In this document: positions 55,259 to 64,000 of the stretch, in pieces
Layout: each line of letters opens with the position of its first letter
Position numbering within the stretch: position 1 is the first letter of the stretch
NCBI GenBank assembly: GCA_022649665.1
Contig: JALCOL010000001.1
Coordinates: 243,598-307,597 of the forward strand
Origin: Enterococcaceae bacterium
GTDB taxonomy: Bacteria; Bacillota; Bacilli; Lactobacillales; Enterococcaceae
DNA length: 64,000 nt
Reading direction: 5' to 3'
Position numbers and translations under genes: made by a program
The notes under the pieces: model-generated
Database searches by the model: none
The model's input: only the letters and a program-made list of their open reading frames with translations
Told to the model about the DNA's origin: nothing

Positions 55259-58042
55259 ATGCGAATGAAAGATACCTTGCACTTAGGCAAGACCGCTTTT
55301 CCGATGCGCGGCAATCTGCCGAATCGCGAAGCGGAATGGCAAAAAGAGTGGGACGAAAAAAAATTATATGAAAAACGGCAAGAACTGAATGAAGGGAAGC
55401 CGACCTTTATTCTGCATGATGGACCGCCTTATGCGAATGGAAATATCCATTTAGGCCATGCGCTCAATAAAATCAGCAAAGACATCATCGTCCGCTATAA
55501 ATCGATGACCGGCTTTCGTGCGCCATTCGTGCCCGGCTGGGATACGCACGGTTTGCCGATCGAACAAGTCTTGGCGAACAAAGGTGTTAAAAGAAAAGAA
55601 CTTCCGCGGACTGAATACTTGGAAGAATGCCGCAAATATGCGCTGAGCCAAGTCGATAAACAGCGGAGCGACTTCAAGCGCCTCGGCGTTGCCGGTGATT
55701 GGGAACACCCATATATCACGCTGGATCCGAAATATGAAGAAGCGGAGATCCGTGTTTTCGGCAAAATGGCAGCAAAGGGCTATATTTATAAAGGCTTGAA
55801 ACCGATCTACTGGTCACCGTCGAGCGAATCTTCATTAGCTGAAGCGGAGATCGAATATAAAGACGTCAAATCACCGTCGCTTTATGTAGCGTTCAAAGTT
55901 GCTGACGGCAAAGGGATCGTTGATCCGGATGCTTCCTTCATCATTTGGACGACGACGCCGTGGACACTTCCTGCCAACTTGGGGATCGCGGTCAATCCGA
56001 AATTTGAATACGTCGAAATCGAAACCGGCGGCAAAAAATATGTTGTTGCTAAAGAGCTGCTGAAACAAGTCGCCGACGAACTCGGTTTCAAAGATGTCAA
56101 AGTCTTGAAAACTTTCCCAGGCAAAGAAATGGAATATATGACGGCGCACCATCCGTTTTACGACCGGACTTCGCTGGTGATGCTGGGCGACCATGTCACG
56201 CTGGAATCAGGGACCGGACTTGTCCATACAGCTCCGGGACACGGGGAAGATGACTATCTTGTCGGCAAAAAATATCATTTGGATATTTTGAGCCCGATCG
56301 ACAGCAAAGGGCGCTTTACCGCGGAAGCCCCTGGATTTGAAGGCGTCTTTTACGACAAAGCAAATCCGATGGTCACTGAGCTCTTGAAGAAAAAAGGCGC
56401 ATTGCTGAAACTCGACTTCTTTACCCACAGCTATCCGCACGACTGGCGGACGAAAAAACCGGTGATCTACCGCGCGACTCCGCAATGGTTCGCTTCGATC
56501 GACAAGTTCCGCCAAAATATTTTGGATGAGATCGAAAAAGTCGATTGGATCATCCCGTGGGGCAAAACACGTTTGTATAATATGATCCGCGACCGCGGCG
56601 ACTGGGTGATCTCGCGCCAGCGTGCGTGGGGTGTCCCGCTGCCGATCTTTTATGCAGAAAACGGCGAGGCGATCTTGACGGAAGAAACGACCGCGCATGT
56701 CGCTGAACTTTTCGGCAAATACGGTTCCGCCGTCTGGTGGGCCCGCGATGCGAAAGATCTGCTGCCGGAAGGCTTTACCCATCCGGGAAGCCCGAACGGC
56801 AAATTCAGAAAAGAAACAGATATCATGGATGTCTGGTTCGACTCCGGTTCCTCACACGAAGCCGTGCTGCGTCAGCGCCCGGAACTTTCTTTCCCGGCGG
56901 ATATGTATCTTGAAGGCAGCGACCAATACCGCGGCTGGTTCAACTCCAGCATCACGACCAGTGTAGCGATCAACGGCGTTGCCCCTTACCGCGCGGTCCT
57001 TTCGCAAGGCTTCACGCTCGACGGCGAAGGACGTAAAATGAGCAAGTCGCTCGGCAATACGATCTTGCCATCAAAAGTCATCAATCAGTTCGGCGCTGAT
57101 ATCCTGCGGCTTTGGGTCGCAAGTGTCGACTATGAGGCAGACGTGCGCGTATCGATGGACATTTTGAAACAAACTTCAGAAGCGTACCGCAAGATCCGCA
57201 ATACGCTGCGCTTTTTGTTGGCGAATACGCAGGACTACGATCCGCAAGTGGACCGCGTCGATTACCGCGAACTGCGCTCAGTCGACAAATATTTGATGGT
57301 CCGCTTGAATGCAACGATCAAAGAAATGCGGGCGGCATACGACCGCTATTCGTTCTCAAGTGTCTATAAAGCAGCGATGAACTTCTTGACCGGGGATTTG
57401 TCCGCTTTTTATTTGGACGTCGCCAAAGATGTCGTTTATATCGAAAAAGCTGACGATCCGGCGCGCCGGGCAATGCAGACGGTGATGTATGAAGCACTGA
57501 TCGCATTGACGAAGCTTTTGACGCCGATCTTGCCGCATACCGCTGAAGAAGTATGGGGCTATATCGCCGGTGACGCTGAGTATGTCCAATTAAGCGAAAT
57601 GCCGGGCTATCAGGAATATCCTGATCAAGCGGAACTGCTCGATGACTGGGGCGCGTTTATGGATTTGCGCGATAAAGTGCTGAAAGCCTTGGAAGAAGCG
57701 CGCAATCAGAAACTGATCGGCAAGTCGCTCGAAGCGAAAGTCGTTTTGTATCCGAATCAAGTGACACTGGACTTGATCGATGCGGTCGATACGGATCTTG
57801 CGCAGCTCTTTATCGTTTCCGATCTGGAAATTTCTGAAGAGGAGCCCGCCGGCGATGCGCTGGTGTTTGACGACGTGGCGATCTTAGTCGAAAAAGCACC
57901 GGGCGAAGTTTGCCAGCGCTGCCGTGCTGTCCGCACAACAGTCGGTTCCCATCCGAAATTGCCGACCTTGTGCGACCACTGTGCAACGATCGTGGAAGAA
58001 GAATATCCGGAAGCGGTCGAAGAAGGTTTTGAAGAGAAATAG
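55259..58042 (+). CDS. ileS: Isoleucine--tRNA ligase
   Basis: 927 residues, class I synthetase. [19 protein letters not shown] carries the HIGH motif, [10 protein letters not shown] follows, and the editing domain ([16 protein letters not shown]) precedes [12 protein letters not shown] (KMSKS). The C-terminal zinc motif is [10 protein letters not shown] ... LCDHC. Start ATG 55259 after AAAGGGG; the frame upstream to 55172 is T-box sequence. Confidence 0.97.
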   Translation: MRMKDTLHLGKTAFPMRGNLPNREAEWQKEWDEKKLYEKRQELNEGKPTFILHDGPPYANGNIHLGHALNKISKDIIVRYKSMTGFRAPFVPGWDTHGLPIEQVLANKGVKRKELPRTEYLEECRKYALSQVDKQRSDFKRLGVAGDWEHPYITLDPKYEEAEIRVFGKMAAKGYIYKGLKPIYWSPSSESSLAEAEIEYKDVKSPSLYVAFKVADGKGIVDPDASFIIWTTTPWTLPANLGIAVNPKFEYVEIETGGKKYVVAKELLKQVADELGFKDVKVLKTFPGKEMEYMTAHHPFYDRTSLVMLGDHVTLESGTGLVHTAPGHGEDDYLVGKKYHLDILSPIDSKGRFTAEAPGFEGVFYDKANPMVTELLKKKGALLKLDFFTHSYPHDWRTKKPVIYRATPQWFASIDKFRQNILDEIEKVDWIIPWGKTRLYNMIRDRGDWVISRQRAWGVPLPIFYAENGEAILTEETTAHVAELFGKYGSAVWWARDAKDLLPEGFTHPGSPNGKFRKETDIMDVWFDSGSSHEAVLRQRPELSFPADMYLEGSDQYRGWFNSSITTSVAINGVAPYRAVLSQGFTLDGEGRKMSKSLGNTILPSKVINQFGADILRLWVASVDYEADVRVSMDILKQTSEAYRKIRNTLRFLLANTQDYDPQVDRVDYRELRSVDKYLMVRLNATIKEMRAAYDRYSFSSVYKAAMNFLTGDLSAFYLDVAKDVVYIEKADDPARRAMQTVMYEALIALTKLLTPILPHTAEEVWGYIAGDAEYVQLSEMPGYQEYPDQAELLDDWGAFMDLRDKVLKALEEARNQKLIGKSLEAKVVLYPNQVTLDLIDAVDTDLAQLFIVSDLEISEEEPAGDALVFDDVAILVEKAPGEVCQRCRAVRTTVGSHPKLPTLCDHCATIVEEEYPEAVEEGFEEK

Positions 58043-58068
58043 CATGCTTGTCATTGATCATCAAGAAG

Positions 58069-58105
58069 AACCGCCGAGAGTTTTCTCGCGCGGTTTTTCT
58101 TTTTG
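58069..58105 (+). terminator. Terminator of ileS
   Basis: Stem AACCGC-CGAG / CTCG-GCGGTT with a one-base bulge and T-rich tail. Confidence 0.8.
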
Positions 58106-58144
58106 CCAAAGAAAAAGAATTCTGCTATTATTGGACTATACCAA
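58103..58144 (+). promoter_or_regulatory. nagB promoter with NagR-like operator
   Basis: -35 TTGCCA (58103-58108), 17 bp spacer, -10 TATTAT (58126-58131). Right after the -10, TTGGACTATACCAA (58131-58144) is a near-palindrome; its reverse TTGGTATAGTCCAA resembles the GntR-family NagR/YvoA (dre) sites that control amino-sugar use. Repression lifted by glucosamine-6-phosphate is inferred. Confidence 0.65.
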
Positions 58145-58164
58145 AATAGAGAGGCCGATGAACT

Positions 58165-58866
58165 ATGCAAATAATCAAAGTAAAAGATAAAAGTGCCGGC
58201 GGAAAAAAAGCATTTGCGCTGATCCGTGCCGATATCGATCAAGGAGCGAAAGTGCTGGGGCTCGCGACGGGCAGTACGCCGGGACCTTTATACAGCGAAA
58301 TGCGCGCCAGCCGGTTGGACTTTTCCGGCATGACAAGCATCAATCTCGATGAGTACATCGGTCTGCCGCCGGAAAATCCGGAAAGTTATCATTATTTCAT
58401 GCAAAAAAACCTCTTCGATGCCAAACCGTTTCGCGAAAGTTTTGTGCCGGACGGAATGGCTAACGATCTGGCTGCGGAATGCCGCCGTTATGATCAAGTG
58501 ATTAAAGACCACCCGATCGATGTCCAGATTTTAGGGATCGGCGAGAATGGACATATCGGCTTCAATGAACCCGGGACTTCATTTAAAACGCATACGCATC
58601 GGGTGCAGCTGACTGAGTCAACGATCCAAGCCAATCGCCGCTTTTTTGCCAGTGTGGCTGATGTACCGACTGAGGCGATTTCAATGGGGATCGCTTCGAT
58701 CATGCAAAGTAAAAAAATCATTTTGATGGCTTATGGCGAAAAGAAAGCGAAAGCGATCCAAGCAATGGTCGCCGGTCCGGTGAGTGAAGAAGTGCCAGCG
58801 AGCGTCCTGCAGCGCCATCCGCAAGCGATCGTGATCGTCGACGAAGCCGCAGCTGCTATGATCTGA
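58165..58866 (+). CDS. nagB: Glucosamine-6-phosphate deaminase
   Basis: 233 residues. [14 protein letters not shown] (phosphate loop), [21 protein letters not shown] and [19 protein letters not shown] (catalytic Asp/His region) are diagnostic. It converts glucosamine-6-phosphate to fructose-6-phosphate and ammonia. The gene stands alone with its own promoter, operator and terminator. It lacks the allosteric tail of the E. coli enzyme. Confidence 0.95.
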   Translation: MQIIKVKDKSAGGKKAFALIRADIDQGAKVLGLATGSTPGPLYSEMRASRLDFSGMTSINLDEYIGLPPENPESYHYFMQKNLFDAKPFRESFVPDGMANDLAAECRRYDQVIKDHPIDVQILGIGENGHIGFNEPGTSFKTHTHRVQLTESTIQANRRFFASVADVPTEAISMGIASIMQSKKIILMAYGEKKAKAIQAMVAGPVSEEVPASVLQRHPQAIVIVDEAAAAMI

Positions 58867-58868
58867 TC

Positions 58869-58911
58869 AAAATAAGGATCACGACAAGTTATTGTCGCGA
58901 TCCTTATTTTT
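58869..58911 (+). terminator. Terminator of nagB
   Basis: Stem AAAATAAGGATC-CGACA / TGTCG-GATCCTTATTTT with loop AGTTAT, followed by T. The repeat copy B begins in the next base. Confidence 0.85.
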
Positions 58912-59033
58912 GGATAAACGGTGTTCCAAAAGCAGCTTCTTCGGAAATAATTTGAAAAATCTCAAAAATATAAGAAACTATTTTCGGATTTTTCTTCTTA
59001 TTTCTCGAAGCTGAGCACTTTTGTCCCAACCTC
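58912..59033 (-). repeat. Interspersed palindromic repeat, copy B
   Basis: Reverse-oriented copy of the ~125 bp element at 11236 and 63874. On the minus strand it runs GAGGTTGGGACAAAAGTG to GGAACACCGTTTATCC. It fills the gap between nagB and the converging unknown gene at 59066, starting directly at the nagB terminator. Confidence 0.85.
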
Positions 59034-59035
59034 TT

Positions 59036-59062
59036 TGGATAAACGGTGTTCCGAAAGCAGCT
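59036..59062 (-). repeat. Truncated tandem end of the same repeat
   Basis: GCTGCTTTCGGAACACCGTTTATCC on the minus strand repeats the terminal ~27 bases of the element directly before copy B, as if a second unit had been inserted or deleted in tandem. It ends four bases from the stop of the unknown gene. Confidence 0.65.
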
Positions 59063-59065
59063 TTT

Positions 59066-59461
59066 TTAATAGATCGGCGGGGTCTTTTCTTTGCGGAGAT
59101 CACTCAGTTTCGTCAGCGAATAGGTGACGTCATTTGCTTCGTCGTACATTGAGAGCAAATGACCATTCTCTGCTTTGAGTGCGACCAAGTAGCCGAAAGA
59201 ATCCAGAAAGATGATTTCTTGCGGCGTCAGCTCAAGGAGTCGCTTCACACACACTTGCTGATTGACTAAAATCAAGTCAGGCGGTTTGATCTCCAGTAAA
59301 TGCGTGCGGCCGATCGCTTTCTCTTCGAATCGATAACGTCCGAAAAATGAGACGGGGAAAGATCTGCGGGGAGCTTTCGGCCGCTTGTGCGCGGAAACCT
59401 CCGCAGCCGGCACAGGTTCAAAAAGCGGACGGGAAAATCTTTTTTTCTTGGAAGCGGTCAT
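59066..59461 (-). CDS. Uncharacterised small basic protein
   Basis: 131 residues; I do not recognise a family. The N-terminal 40 residues are Lys/Arg/Pro-rich and probably disordered (KRPKAPRRSF). The rest alternates hydrophobic and polar residues as a beta-rich domain: HLLEIKPPDLILVNQQVCVK, IIFLDSFGYLVALKAENGHLL and DVTYSLTKLSDL. No signal peptide or membrane helix. ATG 59461 follows AAAGGAGCC, so it looks truly expressed. It is 75 bases downstream of pepO on the same strand, possibly cotranscribed, and is flanked by the repeat. Confidence 0.7.
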   Translation of the reverse strand: MTASKKKRFSRPLFEPVPAAEVSAHKRPKAPRRSFPVSFFGRYRFEEKAIGRTHLLEIKPPDLILVNQQVCVKRLLELTPQEIIFLDSFGYLVALKAENGHLLSMYDEANDVTYSLTKLSDLRKEKTPPIY

Positions 59462-59536
59462 GCTTATCGGCTCCTTTCTGTTGAATTCAGTATAACAGAT
59501 CCAAATAAGGGGAGCATCCGCCGAAAGGCTGATTTA

Positions 59537-61441
59537 CTACCAAATCGCGACGCGCTCAGCTGGAGCGCGGTACATCCCGTCACCTGGCGCGATTTCATAA
59601 ACAGCGAAGAAGTCGGCGAGGTTTTCCAGCTGGATGTTGGCGCGCAATTTATTCGGCGCATGGACATCAAAGGAAAGCAGCATTTGCTGATAGGCTGTAG
59701 ATGATTTCATCCGCCAGATCCGCGCCCAGTTTTCGAAGAAACTTTGCAGTTCAGGATCTTTTTCTGATTTGGCAGCTTCTAAGGCGCAGCTCAAGCCGCC
59801 AGCATCGGCGATATTTTCGGAAACAGTCAAGCGGCCGTTTACTTTTTGACCGGCAAAAGGCAGACCATCGAATTCATTGACCATTTTTTCGGCGAGTTTA
59901 TCAAACTGCTGATGATCTTCTTTTGTCCACCAATTGTTCAAGTTGCCGTGTTCATCGAACAAGGCGCCGTTGTTGTCAAAGGCGTGCGAGATCTCGTGCG
60001 CGATCACCGCGCCGATCCCGCCGTAATTGGCCGATTTCGACTGCTTGAAATCATAGAACGGTGCTTGCAGGATCGCTGCCGGGAAAACGATCTCGTTTTG
60101 CGTCGGTGAGTAATAGGCATTGACGGTATCTGCGCTCATTGCCCAGCGTTTTTTATTGACTGGCTGATTCCATTTGGAAAAATGGTTGCGGACATTCAGC
60201 TCGGTGAAATAAAGCGCATTGGCGAGCAGCGTTTTTTGCGGATCGACGATCAATTTTGAAAAAAGTGGGTCGATCTCATCAGGATAGCCGACTTTGATCA
60301 TCAAAGTCGAAAGTTTTTTCACGGCTTTTTGGCGAGTTTCTGCTTTAAGCCATTCTTTTTTCTGCAGGCGGTCTTCATAGACTTTGATCATCGCTTGGAC
60401 CATTTGAATGACATCCGCTTTCGCAGCTGGACCGAAGTATGTTTTGCCGTAGTAGTCGCCGACGACATGATTGTAAAAGCTGTTCGCCAAGTAGAAAGCC
60501 GATTTTTTTTGCGACGGGGCGGCTTTGGCACCCGAAAGCGTCCGGTAAAATTCACCGCCGATTTGGCGCAGTTCTTCGCTTAAAAAGCCGGTCAAAGAAT
60601 TCACATTGACCACGATCAGCCAAGCTTGGAGATTTTCGAAAGTTTCTGGGTTGACCAGTTCGTCGAAGTGTTCGAAAAAGCGCGGTTCTTCCACGATAAC
60701 CGTTTTCGGCTTTTGTCCAAGCAGTTTTTCGGTCAATGCGCCAAGATCGAGGAACTTGCTGTAAGCAGCAAACGCGGCAAAGTCGCGCGGATTATAGGCT
60801 TTTGTATATTCCGAGGCTTCTTCGGCGCTTTTTACGAGTGGTGCGATCGACCGATCGAATGCTAATGCTTTTTGGACGGTAGCGGCTGCTTTTTCGGCCG
60901 GGTAGCCGAAAGCGGCCAAGATCTTTTCGCTCATTTGGCGGTATGCTTCAAGCAGCGTTTTCGTTTGCTCATCATCTTTTTCATAATACGTCCGGTCGGG
61001 CAAAATCAAACTGGGGACAGCGGCGTATAGAGTATTCATCTCCGCATTTTTCATATCAGGCGAGACATACAGCTGAAACGGCAGTGCCGTATTTTTCAGA
61101 CTTAATGGATACAAGGCAGCTTGCAACTTGGCAAAATCATCCAGCTCTTCCAACTGGTCCAAAAATCCTTTGGCAGGGTCCGCCCCTAAACGGTCGCGTG
61201 CTGCAAAGTCGCTGGCCATTTGATAAAATTTGAGATAATTAGCGAGGCGCGGATCAGCAACATTTGCCAGGTCGGCCGCTTTTTTGTCGAAATCTTTCAT
61301 CAATAATTGATCGATCTCATCGACCAAATTCAAAAATCCGCCGGTCGCCGGTTTGTCTGCCGGGATCACTGCGGTTTGAAGCCAATCGTAATTGATTGCT
61401 TCATAGAAATCATCTTTGTAAGAAGGACGAGTATTAGCCAT
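59537..61441 (-). CDS. pepO: M13 family endopeptidase PepO
   Basis: 634 residues, neprilysin-like zinc metallopeptidase. GAVIAHEISHAFDNNGA carries HExxH, SENIADAGG the third ligand and catalytic Asp, and the conserved end is PAERVAIW. No signal peptide, so cytoplasmic, where it cuts casein-derived or other peptides. ATG 61441 after AAAGGAGCC. A -10-like TATACT lies upstream. Confidence 0.95.
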   Translation of the reverse strand: MANTRPSYKDDFYEAINYDWLQTAVIPADKPATGGFLNLVDEIDQLLMKDFDKKAADLANVADPRLANYLKFYQMASDFAARDRLGADPAKGFLDQLEELDDFAKLQAALYPLSLKNTALPFQLYVSPDMKNAEMNTLYAAVPSLILPDRTYYEKDDEQTKTLLEAYRQMSEKILAAFGYPAEKAAATVQKALAFDRSIAPLVKSAEEASEYTKAYNPRDFAAFAAYSKFLDLGALTEKLLGQKPKTVIVEEPRFFEHFDELVNPETFENLQAWLIVVNVNSLTGFLSEELRQIGGEFYRTLSGAKAAPSQKKSAFYLANSFYNHVVGDYYGKTYFGPAAKADVIQMVQAMIKVYEDRLQKKEWLKAETRQKAVKKLSTLMIKVGYPDEIDPLFSKLIVDPQKTLLANALYFTELNVRNHFSKWNQPVNKKRWAMSADTVNAYYSPTQNEIVFPAAILQAPFYDFKQSKSANYGGIGAVIAHEISHAFDNNGALFDEHGNLNNWWTKEDHQQFDKLAEKMVNEFDGLPFAGQKVNGRLTVSENIADAGGLSCALEAAKSEKDPELQSFFENWARIWRMKSSTAYQQMLLSFDVHAPNKLRANIQLENLADFFAVYEIAPGDGMYRAPAERVAIW

Positions 61442-61590
61442 GGAGGTGGCTCCTTTCTGTGCATCTTTCAGTAAATTAAGTATAACTGATTTGCCGGCAA
61501 ATCGAAAAGGTTGCGCTTTGCTGAGATTCGGTGCTTTGTCTGAGCTGTGGTAAAATGAAGAGAGGTAATAACTGAATAGGAGGGATTTTC

Positions 61591-62595
61591 ATGATTCGTT
61601 TAGGAGTGATCGGGACCAGCATGATCAGCCGCCGTTTTATTGAAGCGGCGGGTGCGACCCATAAGTATGAACTGAAAGCTGTTTATTCGCATCATTTGGA
61701 GAAAGCCGAGAAGTTGCTGCCGGATTTCCCGAAGGTCGTTTATTTTGATGACCTGACTGACTTTTATGCGCAAGGGAAGTTTGATGTCGTCTATATCGCC
61801 AGTCCGAACGCTGTCCACTATTCTCAGGCAAAACAAGCGATCGAAGCAGGAAAGAGCGTGATCGTCGAGAAACCGGCTTTTGTGACGCCGTCTGAGATGG
61901 CAGACATTATCCATTCTGCAAATGAAAAGAAAGTCTTTTTCTTTGAAGGGGCGCGCAATCTGCATGAACGCGGCTTTCAGGCGATCAAACAGCTTTGTCA
62001 GGATGAAGCGGTCCTGGGCGCTGACTTGACCTATATGAAATATTCTGCGCGGTATGATCAAGTATTGCGCGGAGAAAAGCCGAATATTTTCTCTTTGGAT
62101 TTTGGCGGCGGCGCGCTGATGGATCTCGGGGTCTATCCGGTCTATGCAGCCGTCAGCTGGTTTGGCCAGCCGGTCAATTCTTTTTATTATGCACGAAAAG
62201 TCTCGACCGGGGTCGATGGAATGGGCACCGCTGTTTTGCGCTATGAGGACTTTGACGTCACGATCCACATCGGCAAGATCGCGCAATCGTTCCATACGAG
62301 CGAGATCTATACGACAAAAGGCACCTATATTCTGCCGGGGATCGGCGGGATCAACGAGTGGCGCTTCTTTGAACGGGCGACAGATAAAACCCATGTATAT
62401 CAAGCGCCGGTCTATGCGAACCCGCTCCAAGCGGAAGCAGCAGACTTTGCCAGGATCTTGGAACATCCCGAGCGTCCGGCGTCCGGCGAAGCGTATGAAG
62501 AATGGGTCGAATTGTCGCGGACCGTCAATCAAGTGCTGACAGATCTGCGCTATTCGGCTGAAATTTATTTTCCAATGGATGACAAGAAAGAGTGA
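61591..62595 (+). CDS. Gfo/Idh/MocA family oxidoreductase
   Basis: 334 residues. N-terminal Rossmann fold (LGVIGTSMISRRFIEA), YIASPNAVHYSQAKQAIEAGKSVIVEKPA with the EKP motif, and C-terminal domain with FGGGALMDLGVYPVYAAVSWFG. It oxidises or reduces a sugar or related compound with NAD(P); the substrate is unknown. ATG 61591 after AGGAGGG. The stop touches the next gene's start. Confidence 0.92.
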   Translation: MIRLGVIGTSMISRRFIEAAGATHKYELKAVYSHHLEKAEKLLPDFPKVVYFDDLTDFYAQGKFDVVYIASPNAVHYSQAKQAIEAGKSVIVEKPAFVTPSEMADIIHSANEKKVFFFEGARNLHERGFQAIKQLCQDEAVLGADLTYMKYSARYDQVLRGEKPNIFSLDFGGGALMDLGVYPVYAAVSWFGQPVNSFYYARKVSTGVDGMGTAVLRYEDFDVTIHIGKIAQSFHTSEIYTTKGTYILPGIGGINEWRFFERATDKTHVYQAPVYANPLQAEAADFARILEHPERPASGEAYEEWVELSRTVNQVLTDLRYSAEIYFPMDDKKE

Positions 62596-63716
62596 TGGAT
62601 TTGATAGCAAATTGGCCGCCAGCGTGGCAGGAAATTTGGAAAGAAAAAGGATTCAGCGAATTGTCGCCGATCCAAAAAGAAACGTATGAAAAAATCGTTG
62701 CCGGAGAATCGATCCTCGGAGTCTCGCCGACCGGCTCCGGAAAAACACTGGCCTATTTATGGCCGCTGATGATGCGCGCACAAAAAGCACCCGAGCAGCA
62801 GATTTTGATTCTAGAACCTTCGCAAGAGCTGGCAGCGCAAGTCGCCGAAGTCGCGCGGATCTGGGGAACGCCGCTCGGCCTCAAAAGTGCCCTTTTAGCA
62901 GGCGGCGGCAATGTCAAACGCCAAATCGAACGGCTGAAGAAAAAGCCGCAGTTTCTGATCGGAACTCCTGGACGCATTGAAGAGCTTTTGCAGCGCAAAA
63001 AAATCAAGTGGAGCCAAATCCATGCGATCGTCTTGGATGAGACGGATCAGCTTTTAGAGAGCCAAGAGCCGTTGATCAAAAAGATTTTATTCCACGGGGT
63101 GCGCGATTACCAGCTGCTGGCGTTTTCGGCGACTGGCCGCGAGAGCCTCGCGCCGCTTGCCGCAGAATTTCCGGCGATCGCGCTGATCGACGTCACGGCA
63201 GCTGATCAAAGCCAAGGAGAAGTGATCGACAGCTTTATGGTCGTTGAACCGCGCAAACGCACCGAGGTATTGCGAAAATTGGCGATCCACGGGTATGATG
63301 CCTTAGTGTTTTTCAATCGTTTCAATGAATTGTCAAAAGAAGAAAGCCGGCTGGTGTATCAGAAGATGCCGGTCGCGACCCTCGGCTCTGACCAGAGCAA
63401 ATTTGCACGCAAAGCGGCACTTGACGCGATCAAATCCGGCAAAGCCAAATTGCTGCTGGCAACGGAAGTCGCGGCGCGCGGTTTGGACATCGAAGGGCTG
63501 CGCTTGATCGTGAACTATGAATTGCCGCAAGACGCGACACAATATATACATCGGCGCGGACGCATCGGCCGAATGGGGAATACCGGACAAGTGCTGACGC
63601 TGATCGAAGGCCGCGAATTGAAAGCATTGAAAAAGCTTGCCGGCGATCATCCGCTGTGCGAATATCATTTTTTTGGCGAGCAGCTGGAAGAGCAGAAAAA
63701 AGGATCCTCTGTTTAA
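62595..63716 (+). CDS. DEAD/DEAH-box family RNA helicase (DETD variant)
   Basis: 373 residues. Q motif GFSELSPIQKETYEKI, motif I SPTGSGKT, Ib GTPGRIEELL, motif II LDETD, motif III FSATG, motif V ATEVAARGLDIEGL and motif VI YIHRRGRIGRMG. DETD replaces DEAD. The length is close to the minimal core, like the short YfmL/CshC-type cold-shock helicases of Firmicutes, with no long C-terminal RNA-binding tail. Start ATG 62595 (GTG 62592 possible), overlapping the oxidoreductase stop; the two genes are probably cotranscribed. Confidence 0.9.
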   Translation: MDLIANWPPAWQEIWKEKGFSELSPIQKETYEKIVAGESILGVSPTGSGKTLAYLWPLMMRAQKAPEQQILILEPSQELAAQVAEVARIWGTPLGLKSALLAGGGNVKRQIERLKKKPQFLIGTPGRIEELLQRKKIKWSQIHAIVLDETDQLLESQEPLIKKILFHGVRDYQLLAFSATGRESLAPLAAEFPAIALIDVTAADQSQGEVIDSFMVVEPRKRTEVLRKLAIHGYDALVFFNRFNELSKEESRLVYQKMPVATLGSDQSKFARKAALDAIKSGKAKLLLATEVAARGLDIEGLRLIVNYELPQDATQYIHRRGRIGRMGNTGQVLTLIEGRELKALKKLAGDHPLCEYHFFGEQLEEQKKGSSV

Positions 63717-63742
63717 GTGTGCAAACAAAGAGCGGATCGTCG

Positions 63743-63771
63743 TTGACGACCCGCTCTGCATGCTTTACAAT
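63743..63771 (+). promoter_or_regulatory. tRNA-Arg promoter within a hairpin
   Basis: -35 TTGACG (63743-63748), 17 bp spacer, -10 TACAAT (63766-63771), 18 bases before the tRNA. The -35 lies inside an inverted repeat AGAGCGG-TCGTC / GACGA-CCGCTCT (63729-63757) that could end the helicase transcript. Confidence 0.7.
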
Positions 63772-63789
63772 AAGCTAGTTGGGAAATCG

Positions 63790-63861
63790 GTCCCCTTAGT
63801 AAAATGGATATTACGGAACCCTCCTAAGGTTTAGTTGTAGGTTCGATTCCTACAGGGGACG
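63790..63861 (+). tRNA. tRNA-Arg (CCU)
   Basis: Acceptor GTCCCCT/AGGGGAC, discriminator G. Anticodon stem-loop GAACC-CTCCTAA-GGTTT with anticodon CCT. T arm TGTAGGTTCGATTCCTACA. It reads AGG. CCA is not encoded. Confidence 0.95.
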
Positions 63862-63873
63862 TCAAAATGCTCG

Positions 63874-64000
63874 GAGGTTGAGACAAAAGTGTCCAGCTTC
63901 GAGAAATAAGAAGAAAAATCCGAAAATAGTTTCTTATATTTTTGAGATTTTTCGGCTTATTTCCGAAGAAGCTGCTTTTGAAACACCGTTTATTCGGAAA
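63874..64000 (+). repeat. Interspersed palindromic repeat, copy C (to window end)
   Basis: Same element as at 11236 and 58912: GAGGTTGAGACAAAAGTG through to AACACCGTTTATTCGG. It directly follows the tRNA-Arg gene (12 bases) and may end at about 63998. Identity with copies A and B is high, with scattered single-base changes. Confidence 0.82.

Noticed and set aside
61600..62610. 336-codon minus-strand frame opposite the Gfo/Idh/MocA gene
   Set aside because: It covers almost the same bases as a well-supported family member on the plus strand; the product shows no motifs and its composition is that of a reversed coding strand.
63790..64000. Attachment site of an integrated element at tRNA-Arg(CCU)
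   Set aside because: No duplicated tRNA 3' end, integrase or mobile gene is visible in the window; only the short repeat follows.

Overview
The window is a 64 kb chromosomal segment of a low-to-moderate GC Gram-positive bacterium of the order Lactobacillales, most likely a Lactobacillaceae member. Support comes from the dltXABCD operon, the full dcw (division and cell wall) cluster running mraZ to ileS with DUF4044 and DUF3397 membrane proteins just upstream, rplU-prp-rpmA with an L27 precursor extension, a DUF4767 lipoprotein, class III nrdDG, and ispA followed directly by tlyA with no dxs between them. No phage, transposase, plasmid or CRISPR signature was seen. The only repeated DNA is a ~125 bp palindromic intergenic element.

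Layout. 1-3.6 kb: the end of an MFS transporter and a large Upf1-like helicase with a long internal coiled coil. 3.6-4.8 kb: a candidate ~90 nt structured sRNA and a quinone oxidoreductase, both on the minus strand. 4.9-11.2 kb: a TPP-riboswitch operon for thiamine salvage (ykoEDC, tenA, thiW, thiM, thiE, thiD) with no de novo genes. 11.2-15.8 kb: a ClC protein and anaerobic ribonucleotide reductase nrdDG behind candidate NrdR boxes. 15.9-21.1 kb: dltXABCD plus a metallo-beta-lactamase-fold gene. 21.2-24.4 kb, minus strand: tRNA-Arg(UCU), a trmR-type methyltransferase, SRP RNA, tadA, and a purine deaminase behind a purine riboswitch. 24.4-25.6 kb: L21 leader, rplU, prp, rpmA. 25.7-30.1 kb: a lipoprotein apparently split by a frameshift, a P-type ATPase and a universal stress protein. 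30.2-39.4 kb: M24 peptidase, efp, then yqhY-nusB-folD-xseA-xseB-ispA-tlyA-argR-recN. 39.4-58.1 kb: the dcw cluster, ending with T-box-controlled ileS. 58.1-64 kb: nagB, an unknown small protein between repeats, pepO, a Gfo/Idh/MocA oxidoreductase, a DEAD-box-like helicase and tRNA-Arg(CCU).

How the parts work together. The thiamine block imports thiamine or its pyrimidine and thiazole precursors and makes thiamine phosphate, with the cofactor itself controlling transcription. The dlt block D-alanylates teichoic acids. The dcw block makes lipid II, builds the septum and positions it (FtsZ, FtsA, SepF, DivIVA). Several RNA switches (TPP, purine, L21 leader, T-box) govern separate operons.

The observations most worth a second look are: the purine riboswitch, whose terminator 5' arm lies wholly inside aptamer helix P3, which predicts an ON switch in a guanine-type (C74) aptamer driving a purine deaminase; the compact three-hairpin sRNA gene at 3.6 kb; the frameshifted two-part lipoprotein at a G GGT TTG heptamer; three NrdR-like boxes at exact 21 bp spacing; and the interspersed palindromic repeat with its remnants.
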